Origin: Deltaproteobacteria bacterium | Lineage (GTDB): Bacteria > Desulfobacterota > Syntrophia > Syntrophales > UBA5619 | DNA: 42,827 nucleotides | NCBI GenBank assembly: GCA_021372695.1 | Contig: JAJFTY010000114.1 | Location: 1-42,827, forward strand | Reading direction: 5' to 3' | Shown here: positions 16,061 through 24,538 of the stretch, one piece after another | Numbering within the stretch: the stretch's first letter is position 1 | Layout of the letters: every line of letters begins with the position of its first letter | The notes under the pieces: generated by a model | The model's input: only the letters and a program-made list of their open reading frames with translations | Database searches by the model: none | What the model was told of the DNA's origin: nothing | Position numbers and translations under genes: made by a program

Positions 16061-16819
16061 ATGAAAAGCACCAGAAAGATCATCCGGATCGACGAGGAGA
16101 AATGTGACGGCTGCGGGCTCTGCGTCCCCTCTTGCGCCGAGGGGGCGATCCGGGTCGTGGACGGCAAGGCCCGGCTCGTGGCCGAGAAGTACTGCGACGG
16201 CCTGGGCGCCTGCCTCGGGGAATGCCCGCGGGGCGCGCTTGCGGTAATCGACGCGGAGGCGGAGCCTTTCGATGAAGCGGCGGCAAAAGAGCTCGTCCGT
16301 AAAGAGCGCGGTCCGCTTCGCGAGCGTACCTCCGAAGAGGGCGCAACCGGAGGAACGCTGCCCTGCGGCTGCCCGTCCGCGCAGCTCCAGAGCTTTGCCC
16401 CGCAGACCGCCTGCGACCGGGCGAACATTCCGGTCCTGAATCCCGGGTCCGCCGCCTCGGCCCTTCGCCACTGGCCGGTCCAGATCCGCCTGGTCCCCCC
16501 CTCGGCACCTTTTCTGAAGGGGGCCGATCTGCTCGTGGCCGCGGACTGCACCCCCGTCGCCTATGCCCGTTTCCATGAGGATCTTCTCCGGGGCAAGACC
16601 GTGCTCATGGGCTGCCCGAAGTTCGACGACGCGGAGGCGTACGTGGAGAAATTCACCGCCATCTTCGAGACAGCCGGGATCAAAAGCGTCACCGTCGCGG
16701 TGATGGAAGTCCCCTGCTGTCAGGGGCTGCCCGCGATCGTCCGGAAGGCGATGGCCCTTTCCGGAAAGCAGATCCCGCTCGAGGTCGTGGTCATCTCCAC
16801 GCGCGGTGAAAGGAGATAG
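16061..16819 (+). CDS. 4Fe-4S ferredoxin-type protein with C-terminal extra domain
   Basis: A 252-residue protein. The N terminus has one full cluster motif, Cys15-x2-Cys18-x2-Cys21-x3-Cys25, and a second motif 'CDGLGACLGECP' with Cys45, Cys51 and Cys55; the usual Cys at 48 is Leu. The C-terminal part contains 'GKTVLMGCPKFDD' and 'VPCCQGLP', which may hold another metal or thiol site. It is probably a cytosolic electron carrier. Similar proteins are encoded beside hybrid cluster protein genes in anaerobes, but no hcp gene lies in this window. AAGGAGG precedes the ATG. Control by the divergent Crp/Fnr protein is likely. Confidence 0.85.
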   Translation: MKSTRKIIRIDEEKCDGCGLCVPSCAEGAIRVVDGKARLVAEKYCDGLGACLGECPRGALAVIDAEAEPFDEAAAKELVRKERGPLRERTSEEGATGGTLPCGCPSAQLQSFAPQTACDRANIPVLNPGSAASALRHWPVQIRLVPPSAPFLKGADLLVAADCTPVAYARFHEDLLRGKTVLMGCPKFDDAEAYVEKFTAIFETAGIKSVTVAVMEVPCCQGLPAIVRKAMALSGKQIPLEVVVISTRGERR

Positions 16820-16824
16820 AGGGG

Positions 16825-18960
16825 TTATCTCAGGCCGGCGCCTCTTCCATCGCGGGAGACGGCATCTTTCTTGAGGTAGATCTCGGTGTTCCGCCCCATG
16901 TAGTCGAAGAGCGTGGTGAAATGCTCGATATCCTGGGCGACATCGCGCGTCCACGGGGAGATGCCGAAGCTGTACACGGTCCGGGAATCGGTCCGGCTGA
17001 AAAGGCGCAACGGGAGCGAAATCGCGACCCCCTTGTCGTGGTAGCCCCGGTTGAAAGGGTCCGTGAAGCCGTCCGTATTCGTCGCGCTGTACCAGGCCGA
17101 AAGCACGACGCCGTTGAAGAATTTCGACAGCGTCAGCACCGTTCCCCGGTCGCCGGCCAGGAACTGCCCCGTCTTCAGGTCAACCGCCGCCTCCATCTCC
17201 GGGATGTTCAGGCGCGTGTTCAGGAAAGCCGTCTCGTAATGGCTCTTCAAGCCGTTCTCCTTGAGCCCGAGCAGACTGTCCGGATCACGCTTCTTCACGA
17301 TGCTGCCGGAGAGGCCCAGCATCAGCCGCCCGCCGAAGAAGGGGCGCGCCACCTCCAGATCGATCCCAGCAAACTGGACCTCCAGAATCCCCGCCGCCGC
17401 ACGGCCATGGATCTGCCAGGGGAACTTTTCGATCTGCTGAAGCAGGAGCGACCCCAGCACCTCCTTGTTTTCCTGGTAGAGCGCGATATCCGACCGCACC
17501 GCCTCCGCCGAAGGGATGTTTGAGGAGGAGACGTTGTTCAAGGGGTACCACTCGAGCCCCGTCAGAAAGGTCGCCCCGCGCCAGGGGTAGACGCTCACCT
17601 CACCGCGCACCCCGAGCCGGTACTTGAAGAACCCCGAAGGATCGTTGAGGAACATCCTGAATGCCGGCAAAATCTTGTAATCCCACCACTCCCGGTTGAA
17701 CTTCTTCCCTGTCATTCCCGTGAAAATATCGGTTTGGAACGGCGAGCCCTCCCCGTTCAGGCGGAGGAACTCTCTGGCCGTGATCTTCTCCGAGAGAAAA
17801 AGGCCGGCGTCCTCCCGCGTGGTCGAGAAAGCCACGACAGGAATCCCGTTTTCCGTGACGATCAGGCGGATCTCGTGCACCTCGGTGGGAGCGAACTCGG
17901 ACACGACCCGGAGCATCACCGAGAGCGCCCGCGGCGTGTAGTAGTACTTGTCGTTCCGGGCCTCCACTGCAAGCCTGTCCCCGTCCTTCCGCACGAGGAT
18001 GTCGCTGAAGCCGGTCTCCTGCAGCCCCCGGGCGATCCGCTCCTCGACCGGGTTCAGCCGGTACTCCGGCCTCTCCTTGTAGGGACGGTCGTAGAGCGGG
18101 ATCAGCGGAACGCCCAGGTCAAAGGCGGCGCTCAGGTTGACGCCGATCTGGTCGCCCCGCTGCCAGCTCAGATCGGCCTCCAGCCAGTTCCAGGGGCGCC
18201 AGCGGATGCCGAAGTTGTATGGGGACGGCACAGGCTCGGTGAAATATCTCTTCTGCGCCGGGTCGTGGGTCTGCGCCTCATAGCGGATCGGGCTGTACTC
18301 CGCCATCAGCAGAATCTCCTCCGTCAGGGCGAACTGCACCCCCCAGAAGAACTGCCCGTCCCGCCGCCAGGAGGCATTGTCGTCTAATATCTCGGCCGCG
18401 AACCCTTCTCCCTTGGCGGCGAGCGGCCGCTTCCCGAAGCGCCCGTTGCCGAAGCCGATCGTGAAATCGAACGGATAGATCTGCTTGCTGGCCACAATGT
18501 ACTGGCCTGGATAGATCCGCGTCCCGTGCGGGTCCATGATCCCGATGGCGACGGCCGGCCACCATTTTCCCTCGGGAATAACCTGATACTTCAGATCGAC
18601 GGCCTTGTCCTTGAAATCGCCGTACCCCGAGAGCAGTGCGGGCACGCCGATCACCTCGGTGATCCGCCCGTCGATCTCCAGGCCTTTGAGCGGAGAGATC
18701 GCAAAAGTGTAATAGCGGTACGGATTGGCCTGGCCGATGCCGAAACGAAACCGCCCCTCCCGCATCACCCGAGCGGTGGGGATCTCCATCAGCCCGGTCG
18801 CGCCCCAGTTCGATGGCCCGTCGAACGGCTCATCCGCCGCTGCTGCGTTTCCAGTCAGGAGCAGGATCAGCAAGAATAGCCCTATAACAAAACAGGGACT
18901 TGCGTCCCTTCGGTCCCTGCGAGCCCCACGAAGCGATCTCATCGACTTCCGGTTATCCAT
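16825..18960 (-). CDS. YjbH-type outer-membrane protein
   Basis: A 711-residue exported protein: a basic N terminus, hydrophobic signal segment 'VIGLFLLILLLTGNAAAADE', then 'GPSNWGATGLMEIPTARVMR', the hallmark start of the YjbH domain. Many alternating aromatic beta-strands and a barrel-like C-terminal half follow. YjbH proteins are outer-membrane or periplasmic components linked to exopolysaccharide production. I take the ATG at 18960 (AAGAAGG upstream); it overlaps the stop of the preceding secreted protein by 8 bp. No polysaccharide synthase genes adjoin, so the glycan is unknown. Confidence 0.8.
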   Translation of the reverse strand: MDNRKSMRSLRGARRDRRDASPCFVIGLFLLILLLTGNAAAADEPFDGPSNWGATGLMEIPTARVMREGRFRFGIGQANPYRYYTFAISPLKGLEIDGRITEVIGVPALLSGYGDFKDKAVDLKYQVIPEGKWWPAVAIGIMDPHGTRIYPGQYIVASKQIYPFDFTIGFGNGRFGKRPLAAKGEGFAAEILDDNASWRRDGQFFWGVQFALTEEILLMAEYSPIRYEAQTHDPAQKRYFTEPVPSPYNFGIRWRPWNWLEADLSWQRGDQIGVNLSAAFDLGVPLIPLYDRPYKERPEYRLNPVEERIARGLQETGFSDILVRKDGDRLAVEARNDKYYYTPRALSVMLRVVSEFAPTEVHEIRLIVTENGIPVVAFSTTREDAGLFLSEKITAREFLRLNGEGSPFQTDIFTGMTGKKFNREWWDYKILPAFRMFLNDPSGFFKYRLGVRGEVSVYPWRGATFLTGLEWYPLNNVSSSNIPSAEAVRSDIALYQENKEVLGSLLLQQIEKFPWQIHGRAAAGILEVQFAGIDLEVARPFFGGRLMLGLSGSIVKKRDPDSLLGLKENGLKSHYETAFLNTRLNIPEMEAAVDLKTGQFLAGDRGTVLTLSKFFNGVVLSAWYSATNTDGFTDPFNRGYHDKGVAISLPLRLFSRTDSRTVYSFGISPWTRDVAQDIEHFTTLFDYMGRNTEIYLKKDAVSRDGRGAGLR

Positions 18961-19501
18961 TCGCCTTCTTGTGCGCTTCCACAAACCCCGCAAGCAGCGT
19001 CCCGAGGTTGTCATAGAGCGTCCGGAGCTGGCCGATATTCATCACACCGGTCATGTTCATCGACCATGTGGCTCCGCTGATCGTCTTGCCCGGCTGGCCC
19101 GCCAGGGTCACCAACTGCCGAACCTCTACGAGGATATTGTAGGCATACCAGAACTTTTCGTATTCGTGAGTATTGACAGAAACATACAGGATCGGCCTCT
19201 CCGGCGTCTTGATCATCTCGTCCCAGGAAAGGACCCGGATGCCGGCGGCCCGAAGACGATTTTCCACCTGGCTTTTCAAGGTCTGCGTGGAGATGTGATT
19301 CTTCTGGACGCTGGCATATTTCGCTATGTTCGGATTCAACTCCTCGATCAGAATGTAGAATCCCGGCAGTCCCTTCAACGTCTCGCGCGTCACTTCCGCG
19401 TCAAACGCGTGGGCCGGCCATACCAATCCGGTCAGGAGCGCAAGAACCGCCATGGTGTGCAAAGCAAGATGGAGAAGCCGGGGATTCTTTTCCATGTCCA
19501 C
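18953..19501 (-). CDS. small secreted protein of unknown function, partner of the YjbH-type gene
   Basis: A 182-residue protein with an N-terminal signal peptide ('LALHTMAVLALLTGLVWPAHA') and a mature part of mixed alpha/beta character: 'LPGFYILIEELNPNIAKY', 'LKSQVENRLRAAGIRVLSWD', 'LYVSVNTHEYEKFWYAYNIL'. The pattern resembles periplasmic domains that assemble or bind at envelope complexes, but I cannot name a family. The start is GTG 19501 (AGAGG upstream), or ATG 19495. It overlaps the YjbH-type gene downstream, so the two probably work together in the envelope. Confidence 0.75.
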   Translation of the reverse strand: MDMEKNPRLLHLALHTMAVLALLTGLVWPAHAFDAEVTRETLKGLPGFYILIEELNPNIAKYASVQKNHISTQTLKSQVENRLRAAGIRVLSWDEMIKTPERPILYVSVNTHEYEKFWYAYNILVEVRQLVTLAGQPGKTISGATWSMNMTGVMNIGQLRTLYDNLGTLLAGFVEAHKKANG

Positions 19502-19623
19502 CCGTTCACCTCTTTTTTTGCGCTATATAGCCCAGAATGCGTTCGGGGTCAAAATTAATATGTCCCAGCACCTCCTTCCCCGACGAGGGGGTTGACGGAT
19601 TTTTGTGATGAACTTTTTGAAAG

Positions 19624-19645
19624 AGGCCTCATGAATCAGAGGCCT
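19624..19645 (-). terminator. hairpin spanning the stop codon of propeller gene 1
   Basis: A 7-bp stem (AGGCCTC/GAGGCCT on the minus strand) with the 8-base loop TGATTCAT that contains the TGA stop, followed by CTTTC. It is a weak terminator at best. The same loop and a covaried stem recur after propeller gene 2 at 42127. Confidence 0.45.
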
Positions 19646-21240
19646 ACCACGATCATGGACGGGTCCGCCGTTGAAAGCGAAGTCCATGCGTCGTTTTCCC
19701 ATTTCAAAAGTCCGGACGCTCCATAATCGGCGTACAGTACCGAATCTGTTGCCACCATCTCGGCCGGAATATTTGAATTCAGTTTAGCCCATGCGTTGCC
19801 ATCCCATTTGTAGAGACCCTTACCCGTGAAAGTCCCATAAAGTAACGAACCTGATGCCACTATACTTGTCGGAACATTTGAGTTGATCTGGGACCATGTA
19901 CTGCCATCCCATTTATAGAGACCCCTACCCGTGAAGGTCCCATAAAGTAACGTTCCCGAAGCCACCATGCTCGTCGGAATATTTGAGTTGATCTTGGACC
20001 ATACGCTGCCATCCCATTTGTAGAGACCCTTACCCGTGAAAGTCCCATACAGCATCGATCCGGAAGCCACCATGCTCGTCGGAATATTTGAGTTGATCTT
20101 GGACCATACGCCGTCATCCCATTTGTAGAGACCTTTACCCGTGAAAGTCCCATAAAGTAACGAACCTGAAGCCACTATACTTGTCGGAATATTTGAATTA
20201 ATCTGGGACCATGCGCTGCCATCCCATCGGTAGAGGCCATCTCCCACAAAACTGGCATACAGATTCGCCGATGGGTCGTACTCCCCGACGTCTTTCCTCA
20301 GCGACGAGCCATCCTGTTCAATCCCCGTCCCGATGTAGCCTTTGTTCCCGATGGAAAAGCCAACGGCTGCGGCTCGCATTGTCTCCCCGAAATCGGCCCT
20401 CTGGGTCCAGCTATTGGCCGCAGGGTCATACCCCCAGAAGTCTTTCCCGAATAACGGCTTACCATCTTCTCCCGTGCCGATGTAGCCCGTGCCGACGTAG
20501 CCCGTGGTGCCGATGGAGAAGCCTACGGCGGAATATCGCGCTGCCCCCCCGAAAACCGCCTTCTCTGTCCAGGCATTGCCAATGGGGTCGAACTCCCAAA
20601 AGTCTTTTCGATATGGCGAATCATCGTCTCCCGTGCCGATGTAGCCCTTACTCCCGATGGAGAAGCCGACGGCCAAACTCCGCGCCGTCCCTCCGAAAGG
20701 GGCCTTCCCCGTCCAGGTATCGCCGACCGGGTCGTACTCCCAGAGATCTTTTACGAATAACCTATGCTCACTTTCATCAAGATATTCTCCCGTCCCGACG
20801 TAGCCCTTGGCCCCGATGGAGAAGCCGACAGCGGACATTCGTGCCGTCCCTCCGAAAGGTGCCTTCTCTGCCCAGGTATTGCCGGCAGGATCGTACTCCC
20901 AGAAGTCATTTTTGACGGCTGAACCATCCCATCCTGTTCCCACGTAGCCCTTGGTGCCGATGGAGAAGCCTACGGCATGATCTCGCGCAGCCCCTCCGAA
21001 ATTGGCCTTCTGCGACCAGGTGTTGGTGGCAGGGTCGAACTCCCAGAAATCACTCTTATAGGCACCATCGTACCCCGTCCCGACATAGCCCTTGGTGCCG
21101 ATGGAGAAGGCGACGGCTGCCATTCGTGCTGTCCCCTGAAAATCGGTCTTCGCCGTCCAGGTATTGGCGGCTGCGAAAAGCGGCTGGACGCCAAGGATAC
21201 TGCAAAGCACCGCCATGAAGATGATCATGTATCTTTTCAT
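19636..21240 (-). CDS. secreted kelch plus 35-residue-repeat beta-propeller protein (copy 1)
   Basis: A 534-residue protein with a signal peptide (MKRYMIIFMAVLCSILGVQP, cleavage near FAA). Six kelch-type repeats follow, of the form 'W..K..F.G.AR..AVGFSIG.KGYVGTG...DFWEYDP', then six 35-residue units of the form 'LYGTFTGKGLYKWDGS.WS'. Each part probably folds as a beta-propeller. Such proteins are extracellular or periplasmic binding scaffolds; no catalytic site is visible. The start may instead be ATG 21252. It follows the DUF4907 gene and has a close paralogue at the right edge of the window. Its signal peptide and nearby T2SS genes make it a possible secretion substrate (inference). Confidence 0.85.
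   Translation of the reverse strand: MKRYMIIFMAVLCSILGVQPLFAAANTWTAKTDFQGTARMAAVAFSIGTKGYVGTGYDGAYKSDFWEFDPATNTWSQKANFGGAARDHAVGFSIGTKGYVGTGWDGSAVKNDFWEYDPAGNTWAEKAPFGGTARMSAVGFSIGAKGYVGTGEYLDESEHRLFVKDLWEYDPVGDTWTGKAPFGGTARSLAVGFSIGSKGYIGTGDDDSPYRKDFWEFDPIGNAWTEKAVFGGAARYSAVGFSIGTTGYVGTGYIGTGEDGKPLFGKDFWGYDPAANSWTQRADFGETMRAAAVGFSIGNKGYIGTGIEQDGSSLRKDVGEYDPSANLYASFVGDGLYRWDGSAWSQINSNIPTSIVASGSLLYGTFTGKGLYKWDDGVWSKINSNIPTSMVASGSMLYGTFTGKGLYKWDGSVWSKINSNIPTSMVASGTLLYGTFTGRGLYKWDGSTWSQINSNVPTSIVASGSLLYGTFTGKGLYKWDGNAWAKLNSNIPAEMVATDSVLYADYGASGLLKWENDAWTSLSTADPSMIVVGL
19639..20265 (-). repeat. tandem 105-bp coding repeats, locus 1
   Basis: Six in-frame units of about 105 bp (35 codons) encode the second propeller of copy 1. 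The middle four are very similar at DNA level. A 59-bp stretch (19961-20019) is identical to 42254-42312 in the second locus. Confidence 0.85.
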
Positions 21241-21292
21241 AAGTACCCCCATGCCCTTTCTTGTGAGCTCTTGCCTTTCCGTAAGCGAACCT

Positions 21293-21667
21293 TCATTTCA
21301 ATACGCCCATGCTATTCAAATCCTCGATGGTCACTGTGGGCGGCATCTCGTTGTTTCTGATCTTCTTTAGTACGAATTCTGCCACCGTCTGCGCTCGTTC
21401 CCGGGTGGTGAAACCTTCATTCCCCGGCAATCCCGGGATACAGGGCTGATGAACCCACGGCTTCCCATATAAAAGGAGATCATACCCGAAAGTCTGATTG
21501 ATGGAAGGTATGATCTGGATGGTGATTTCTGCGTCGGCATAGGGGTGGGTATGCTGATCGAACGATTTGTCCGCCGAAATTGATGTGCCGGCAAGGCCCG
21601 CACCGAGGAAAAGGATGCACAATGCGGCAACGAAGACAGAATGGACAAAGCGTTTGATGGTCAGCAT
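21293..21667 (-). CDS. DUF4907-like secreted protein
   Basis: A 124-residue protein with a signal peptide (about residues 1-32) and a conserved-looking body: 'FGYDLLLYGKPWVHQPCIPG', 'PGNEGFTTRERAQTVAEFVL' and 'NNEMPPTVTIEDL'. This pattern matches, as I recall it, the DUF4907 family, of unknown function and best known in Bacteroidetes. It ends 52 bp before the kelch protein on the same strand, so the two are probably one operon; it may process or bind the propeller protein (inference). Confidence 0.7.
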   Translation of the reverse strand: MLTIKRFVHSVFVAALCILFLGAGLAGTSISADKSFDQHTHPYADAEITIQIIPSINQTFGYDLLLYGKPWVHQPCIPGLPGNEGFTTRERAQTVAEFVLKKIRNNEMPPTVTIEDLNSMGVLK

Positions 21668-22107
21668 TCATTTACCCGCAGCATCATTCAATCCGATGGA
21701 TCGTCCTTAATTTACCAGATCTGCTATCATAATTATCTTTAGAAATCCATTATTTTCAAATCTTCCGGCTACCGGGTGCTCCTCCTGTTTCTCTTGAGAT
21801 CTCCGCCAGGTCGACCCATCCCGGGTTCTCCAAAATTGGGTCGATGATCTCTTTGGGCGGTTCCAGCTTACATCTCTATCGCCCACAGTCCATTGGACCT
21901 TGGTACAATGGAGGCCTTCCCCAGGGCTCCCAGATTGGTAGTTTTGACCTATGATTCGGCTTATCATGAACTGCCATTTCTTTTTCCCGCCGGTCCCGCT
22001 ATAGTTCACTCACGAATCGGAACTGATTAAAATGATGATATTTTCTTTTAAGGACCGCCTCTGGTTTGGAATCACGGAAGGACAATTCCTGGAATGGGTG
22101 TCGTAGA
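21668..22107. other. 440-bp intergenic region between DUF4907 and gspG, with possible gene remnant
   Basis: A divergent region that should hold promoters for both sides. It is more AT-rich than its surroundings. On the minus strand, 21756-21860, an open stretch encodes 'LEPPKEIIDPILENPGWVDL' and ends in TGA, but it has no start codon and is blocked by a stop upstream, so it looks like a decayed C-terminal fragment of an unknown gene. A 100-codon frame at 21707-22009 overlaps it in another frame and is not convincing. Confidence 0.35.
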
Positions 22108-22542
22108 ATGACGATCCGGCTATTGAATCATCGCCAACCTGGCCAGCGGGGTTTCACCCTGGTCGAGATGCTCGTCGTCATGGTGATTCTCGCGCTCATT
22201 GCCGCCCTTGTGGGGCCTCGCCTTTTCCCGAAGCTGGGCAAAGGCAAACAGTCGGCAGCCAAGGCGCAGATCGAACTCCTGGGGCAGGCGCTGGATCACT
22301 TCCGGCTTGACGTGGGACGGTATCCGACCACGCAGGAAGGCCTCAATGCCCTGATGGTCAATCCCGGTGCCGACAACTGGGAAGGCCCCTACCTCAAGAA
22401 GGATATGCCGGTGGATCCGTGGGGCAAACCCTACCATTACCAGTATCCCGGCACCCATGGGGAGTACGACATCTTTTCCTATGGCCGGGATGGCGCCGTC
22501 GGTGGAGAGGGAGAAGACCAGGACGTCGTGAGCTGGAAATGA
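22108..22542 (+). CDS. gspG: type II secretion major pseudopilin GspG
   Basis: A 144-residue pseudopilin. The prepilin cleavage site is 'QRGFTLVEMLVVMVILALIA' (cut after Gly, with Glu at +5). The GspG body follows with 'DHFRLDVGRYPTTQEGLNAL' and the calcium-site region 'DPWGKPYHYQYPGTHGEYDI'. It builds the periplasmic pseudopilus of the T2SS after prepilin peptidase cleavage. The ATG at 22108 is used; an upstream in-frame ATG at 22066 lacks a ribosome site. The stop overlaps the gspD start (ATGA). The other pseudopilin genes are 19 kb away on the opposite strand. Confidence 0.95.
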   Translation: MTIRLLNHRQPGQRGFTLVEMLVVMVILALIAALVGPRLFPKLGKGKQSAAKAQIELLGQALDHFRLDVGRYPTTQEGLNALMVNPGADNWEGPYLKKDMPVDPWGKPYHYQYPGTHGEYDIFSYGRDGAVGGEGEDQDVVSWK

Positions 22543-24521
22543 TGCACTTCAGGAGGGGTATGTCGTCGAAGCCAAGCGCCTTCTTTCCGCCGCACCTCGG
22601 CTGCTTTCTTCTCTGCCTGATGGTGAGCTCGCTCCTGCCGATCAAGGGCATCGAGACCTTATGCCCGGCGCAGGGAGAAGCGCCGGAGCCATCGGCCGTC
22701 GAGGCCGGTTTCGAACCGGCGCCGCCCCAACCCCCTCCCGCACCCGCGTTGTCCAGAGGGGGTACGGCGTCACCTGTCGTATCACACCGAGGCCAGTTCG
22801 CCCTCAATTTTGACGACGCCGACGTCTATTCGATCATCCAAACCGTCTTCGGCGAAATCCTGAAAGTCAACTATGTTATCGATCCCCGCGTCAAGGGAAG
22901 GGTGACTTTCCGGGCTGTCGCCCCGGTGCCTGCCGAGCAGGTTCTGCCCCTGATGGAGGTCATTCTCCGATTGAACGGAATCGGGATTGTCGAGGAGAAT
23001 CACCTCTACAGAATCGTCCCTATCAGCGACATCGCCAAGGAGCCGTCGCCTGTCAGCTTCGGCCGCGATCCGGCAAAGATCGAGGCGAAGGGCAAAGCGC
23101 TGCTCCAGGTGGTGCCGATCATCGACGTCCAATCCTCCGACGTCCTGAAACTGATCACCCCCTTTGCTTCGAGCAACGCCGTTCTCATCGACGTGCCCAA
23201 GAGCAACCAGATCATCATCGTTGATACCGATGCCAGCGTAAAGCGGCTGCTCAAGCTGATCGAGGTGTTCGACAACGAGAAGCTGAAGAAACGGAAACCG
23301 CAAGTAAATGTCTATCAGGTTCAGAACAGCAAGGCCAAGGATATCGCCGTTTTGTTGCAGCAGATCTTTACGGGGGGCAAGGGGGTGACCCTGGAGCGCT
23401 CAACCGGATCCGCTCCCGCCAAGACAGGCATGGAGGGCTCTTCTGCAGCGCTCCCGACAGGACCCGGGTCGGGCGGTCCATCCCTGCAACAGGCTTCGAC
23501 GCAGCCGGTCGGCACGGAAGCGCTCCTTTCCGACATCACGAAGATAATTTCAGACGAGATCACCAACACCGTCATCGTTCTCTCCACTCCGGAGGACTAT
23601 GAGATCATTGTGAAAACCATCGAGCAGATCGACATCGTCCCCCGGCAGGTCGTCATTGAGGGGATGATTGCCTCGGTATCGCTGACGGACAATCTCAGTT
23701 TGGGCCTGGGCGCCCTTTTCAAGGGAAGCGTTTCGGGCTACGACACCAGCATCGGTGTGAATCCCGGCTCGTTGAACGTCAATCCGCTGGCCCTGACCCA
23801 GGCCGGATTCACCTTTCTGGTCACCGACGCCGCAGGAATCGTCAGAGGGCTGCTCACGGCACTGGCATCGGAGTCGAAGGCAAAGGTGCTTGCAGCGCCG
23901 CATATCCTGGTTTCCGACAACCGGGACGCGAAGATCCAGGTTGGGCAGCAGGTTCCCCTTCTCACCTCGGAAACCTACGGTGCCGTCGGCGTTACGCCCC
24001 AGCGGAATTATCAGTACAAGGACATCGGCATCATCCTGAAGGTCAAGCCGCGGATCAACGAGGGCGGCCTGGTTTCGCTGGAAATCTCTCAGGAAATATC
24101 CACTTCCGAAAAAATCACGCTGGGTGGCACCGAACAGCTGCTCCTCAACAAGACCGAGGCGACAACGAACCTCGTGGTGCAGGACGGCCAGACCATCGTG
24201 ATTGGCGGCCTCATCCGGGAGGATACCAACAAAGGGAGCTCCGGCGTGCCGTTCCTCTCCCGGATACCCATCATCGGCTGGCTTTTCGGAGGATCGACGG
24301 ACGACGTCAAGAGGCAGGAACTCATCATCCTGCTGACCCCACGCGTGATCAAGAACCAGAAAGAGGCGAAGGAACTCTCCCAGGAGTTGATCGACAACAT
24401 GTCTGAGGCCAGCAAAGACCGGATCAAAAAGGAAGAGCTGCTCCGAGGAAAAGCCCCGCAAAAGCAGGAAGGGGCCCAACCGCCGGATGCATCCGGAAAC
24501 TCATCTCAGCCAAACCCGTAG
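22539..24521 (+). CDS. gspD: type II secretion outer-membrane secretin GspD
   Basis: A 660-residue secretin with a signal peptide and a Pro/Ala-rich linker to about residue 85. Next come an N0 domain ('LNFDDADVYSIIQTVFGEIL'), N1-N3 ring domains interrupted by a Ser/Gly-rich insert, and a C-terminal secretin domain with 'VVQDGQTIVIGGLIREDTNK' and 'IPIIGWLFGG'. It forms the outer-membrane exit channel of the T2SS. I use the ATG overlapping the gspG stop; ATG 22560 with AGGAGG directly upstream is an alternative. The C-terminal tail is charged and may bind a pilotin. The gene ends 17 bp before cusB. Confidence 0.95.
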   Translation: MMHFRRGMSSKPSAFFPPHLGCFLLCLMVSSLLPIKGIETLCPAQGEAPEPSAVEAGFEPAPPQPPPAPALSRGGTASPVVSHRGQFALNFDDADVYSIIQTVFGEILKVNYVIDPRVKGRVTFRAVAPVPAEQVLPLMEVILRLNGIGIVEENHLYRIVPISDIAKEPSPVSFGRDPAKIEAKGKALLQVVPIIDVQSSDVLKLITPFASSNAVLIDVPKSNQIIIVDTDASVKRLLKLIEVFDNEKLKKRKPQVNVYQVQNSKAKDIAVLLQQIFTGGKGVTLERSTGSAPAKTGMEGSSAALPTGPGSGGPSLQQASTQPVGTEALLSDITKIISDEITNTVIVLSTPEDYEIIVKTIEQIDIVPRQVVIEGMIASVSLTDNLSLGLGALFKGSVSGYDTSIGVNPGSLNVNPLALTQAGFTFLVTDAAGIVRGLLTALASESKAKVLAAPHILVSDNRDAKIQVGQQVPLLTSETYGAVGVTPQRNYQYKDIGIILKVKPRINEGGLVSLEISQEISTSEKITLGGTEQLLLNKTEATTNLVVQDGQTIVIGGLIREDTNKGSSGVPFLSRIPIIGWLFGGSTDDVKRQELIILLTPRVIKNQKEAKELSQELIDNMSEASKDRIKKEELLRGKAPQKQEGAQPPDASGNSSQPNP

Positions 24522-24538
24522 CAGGCAGAAAATTGAGG

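Noticed and set aside
19548..19570. GGGGTCAAAATTAATATGTCCC sequence resembling one end of the 24-bp inverted repeat element
   Set aside because: Only a few bases match, and there is no second arm nearby, so it cannot be called a repeat copy.
19639..20265. Tandem 105-bp repeats considered as a CRISPR-like array
   Set aside because: The repeats are contiguous, in frame and encode a conserved 35-residue unit, with no spacers.
21707..22009. 100-codon minus-strand frame between DUF4922-unrelated DUF4907 and gspG genes
   Set aside because: Not convincing as a protein; another frame of the same DNA looks like a better, but start-less, gene remnant.
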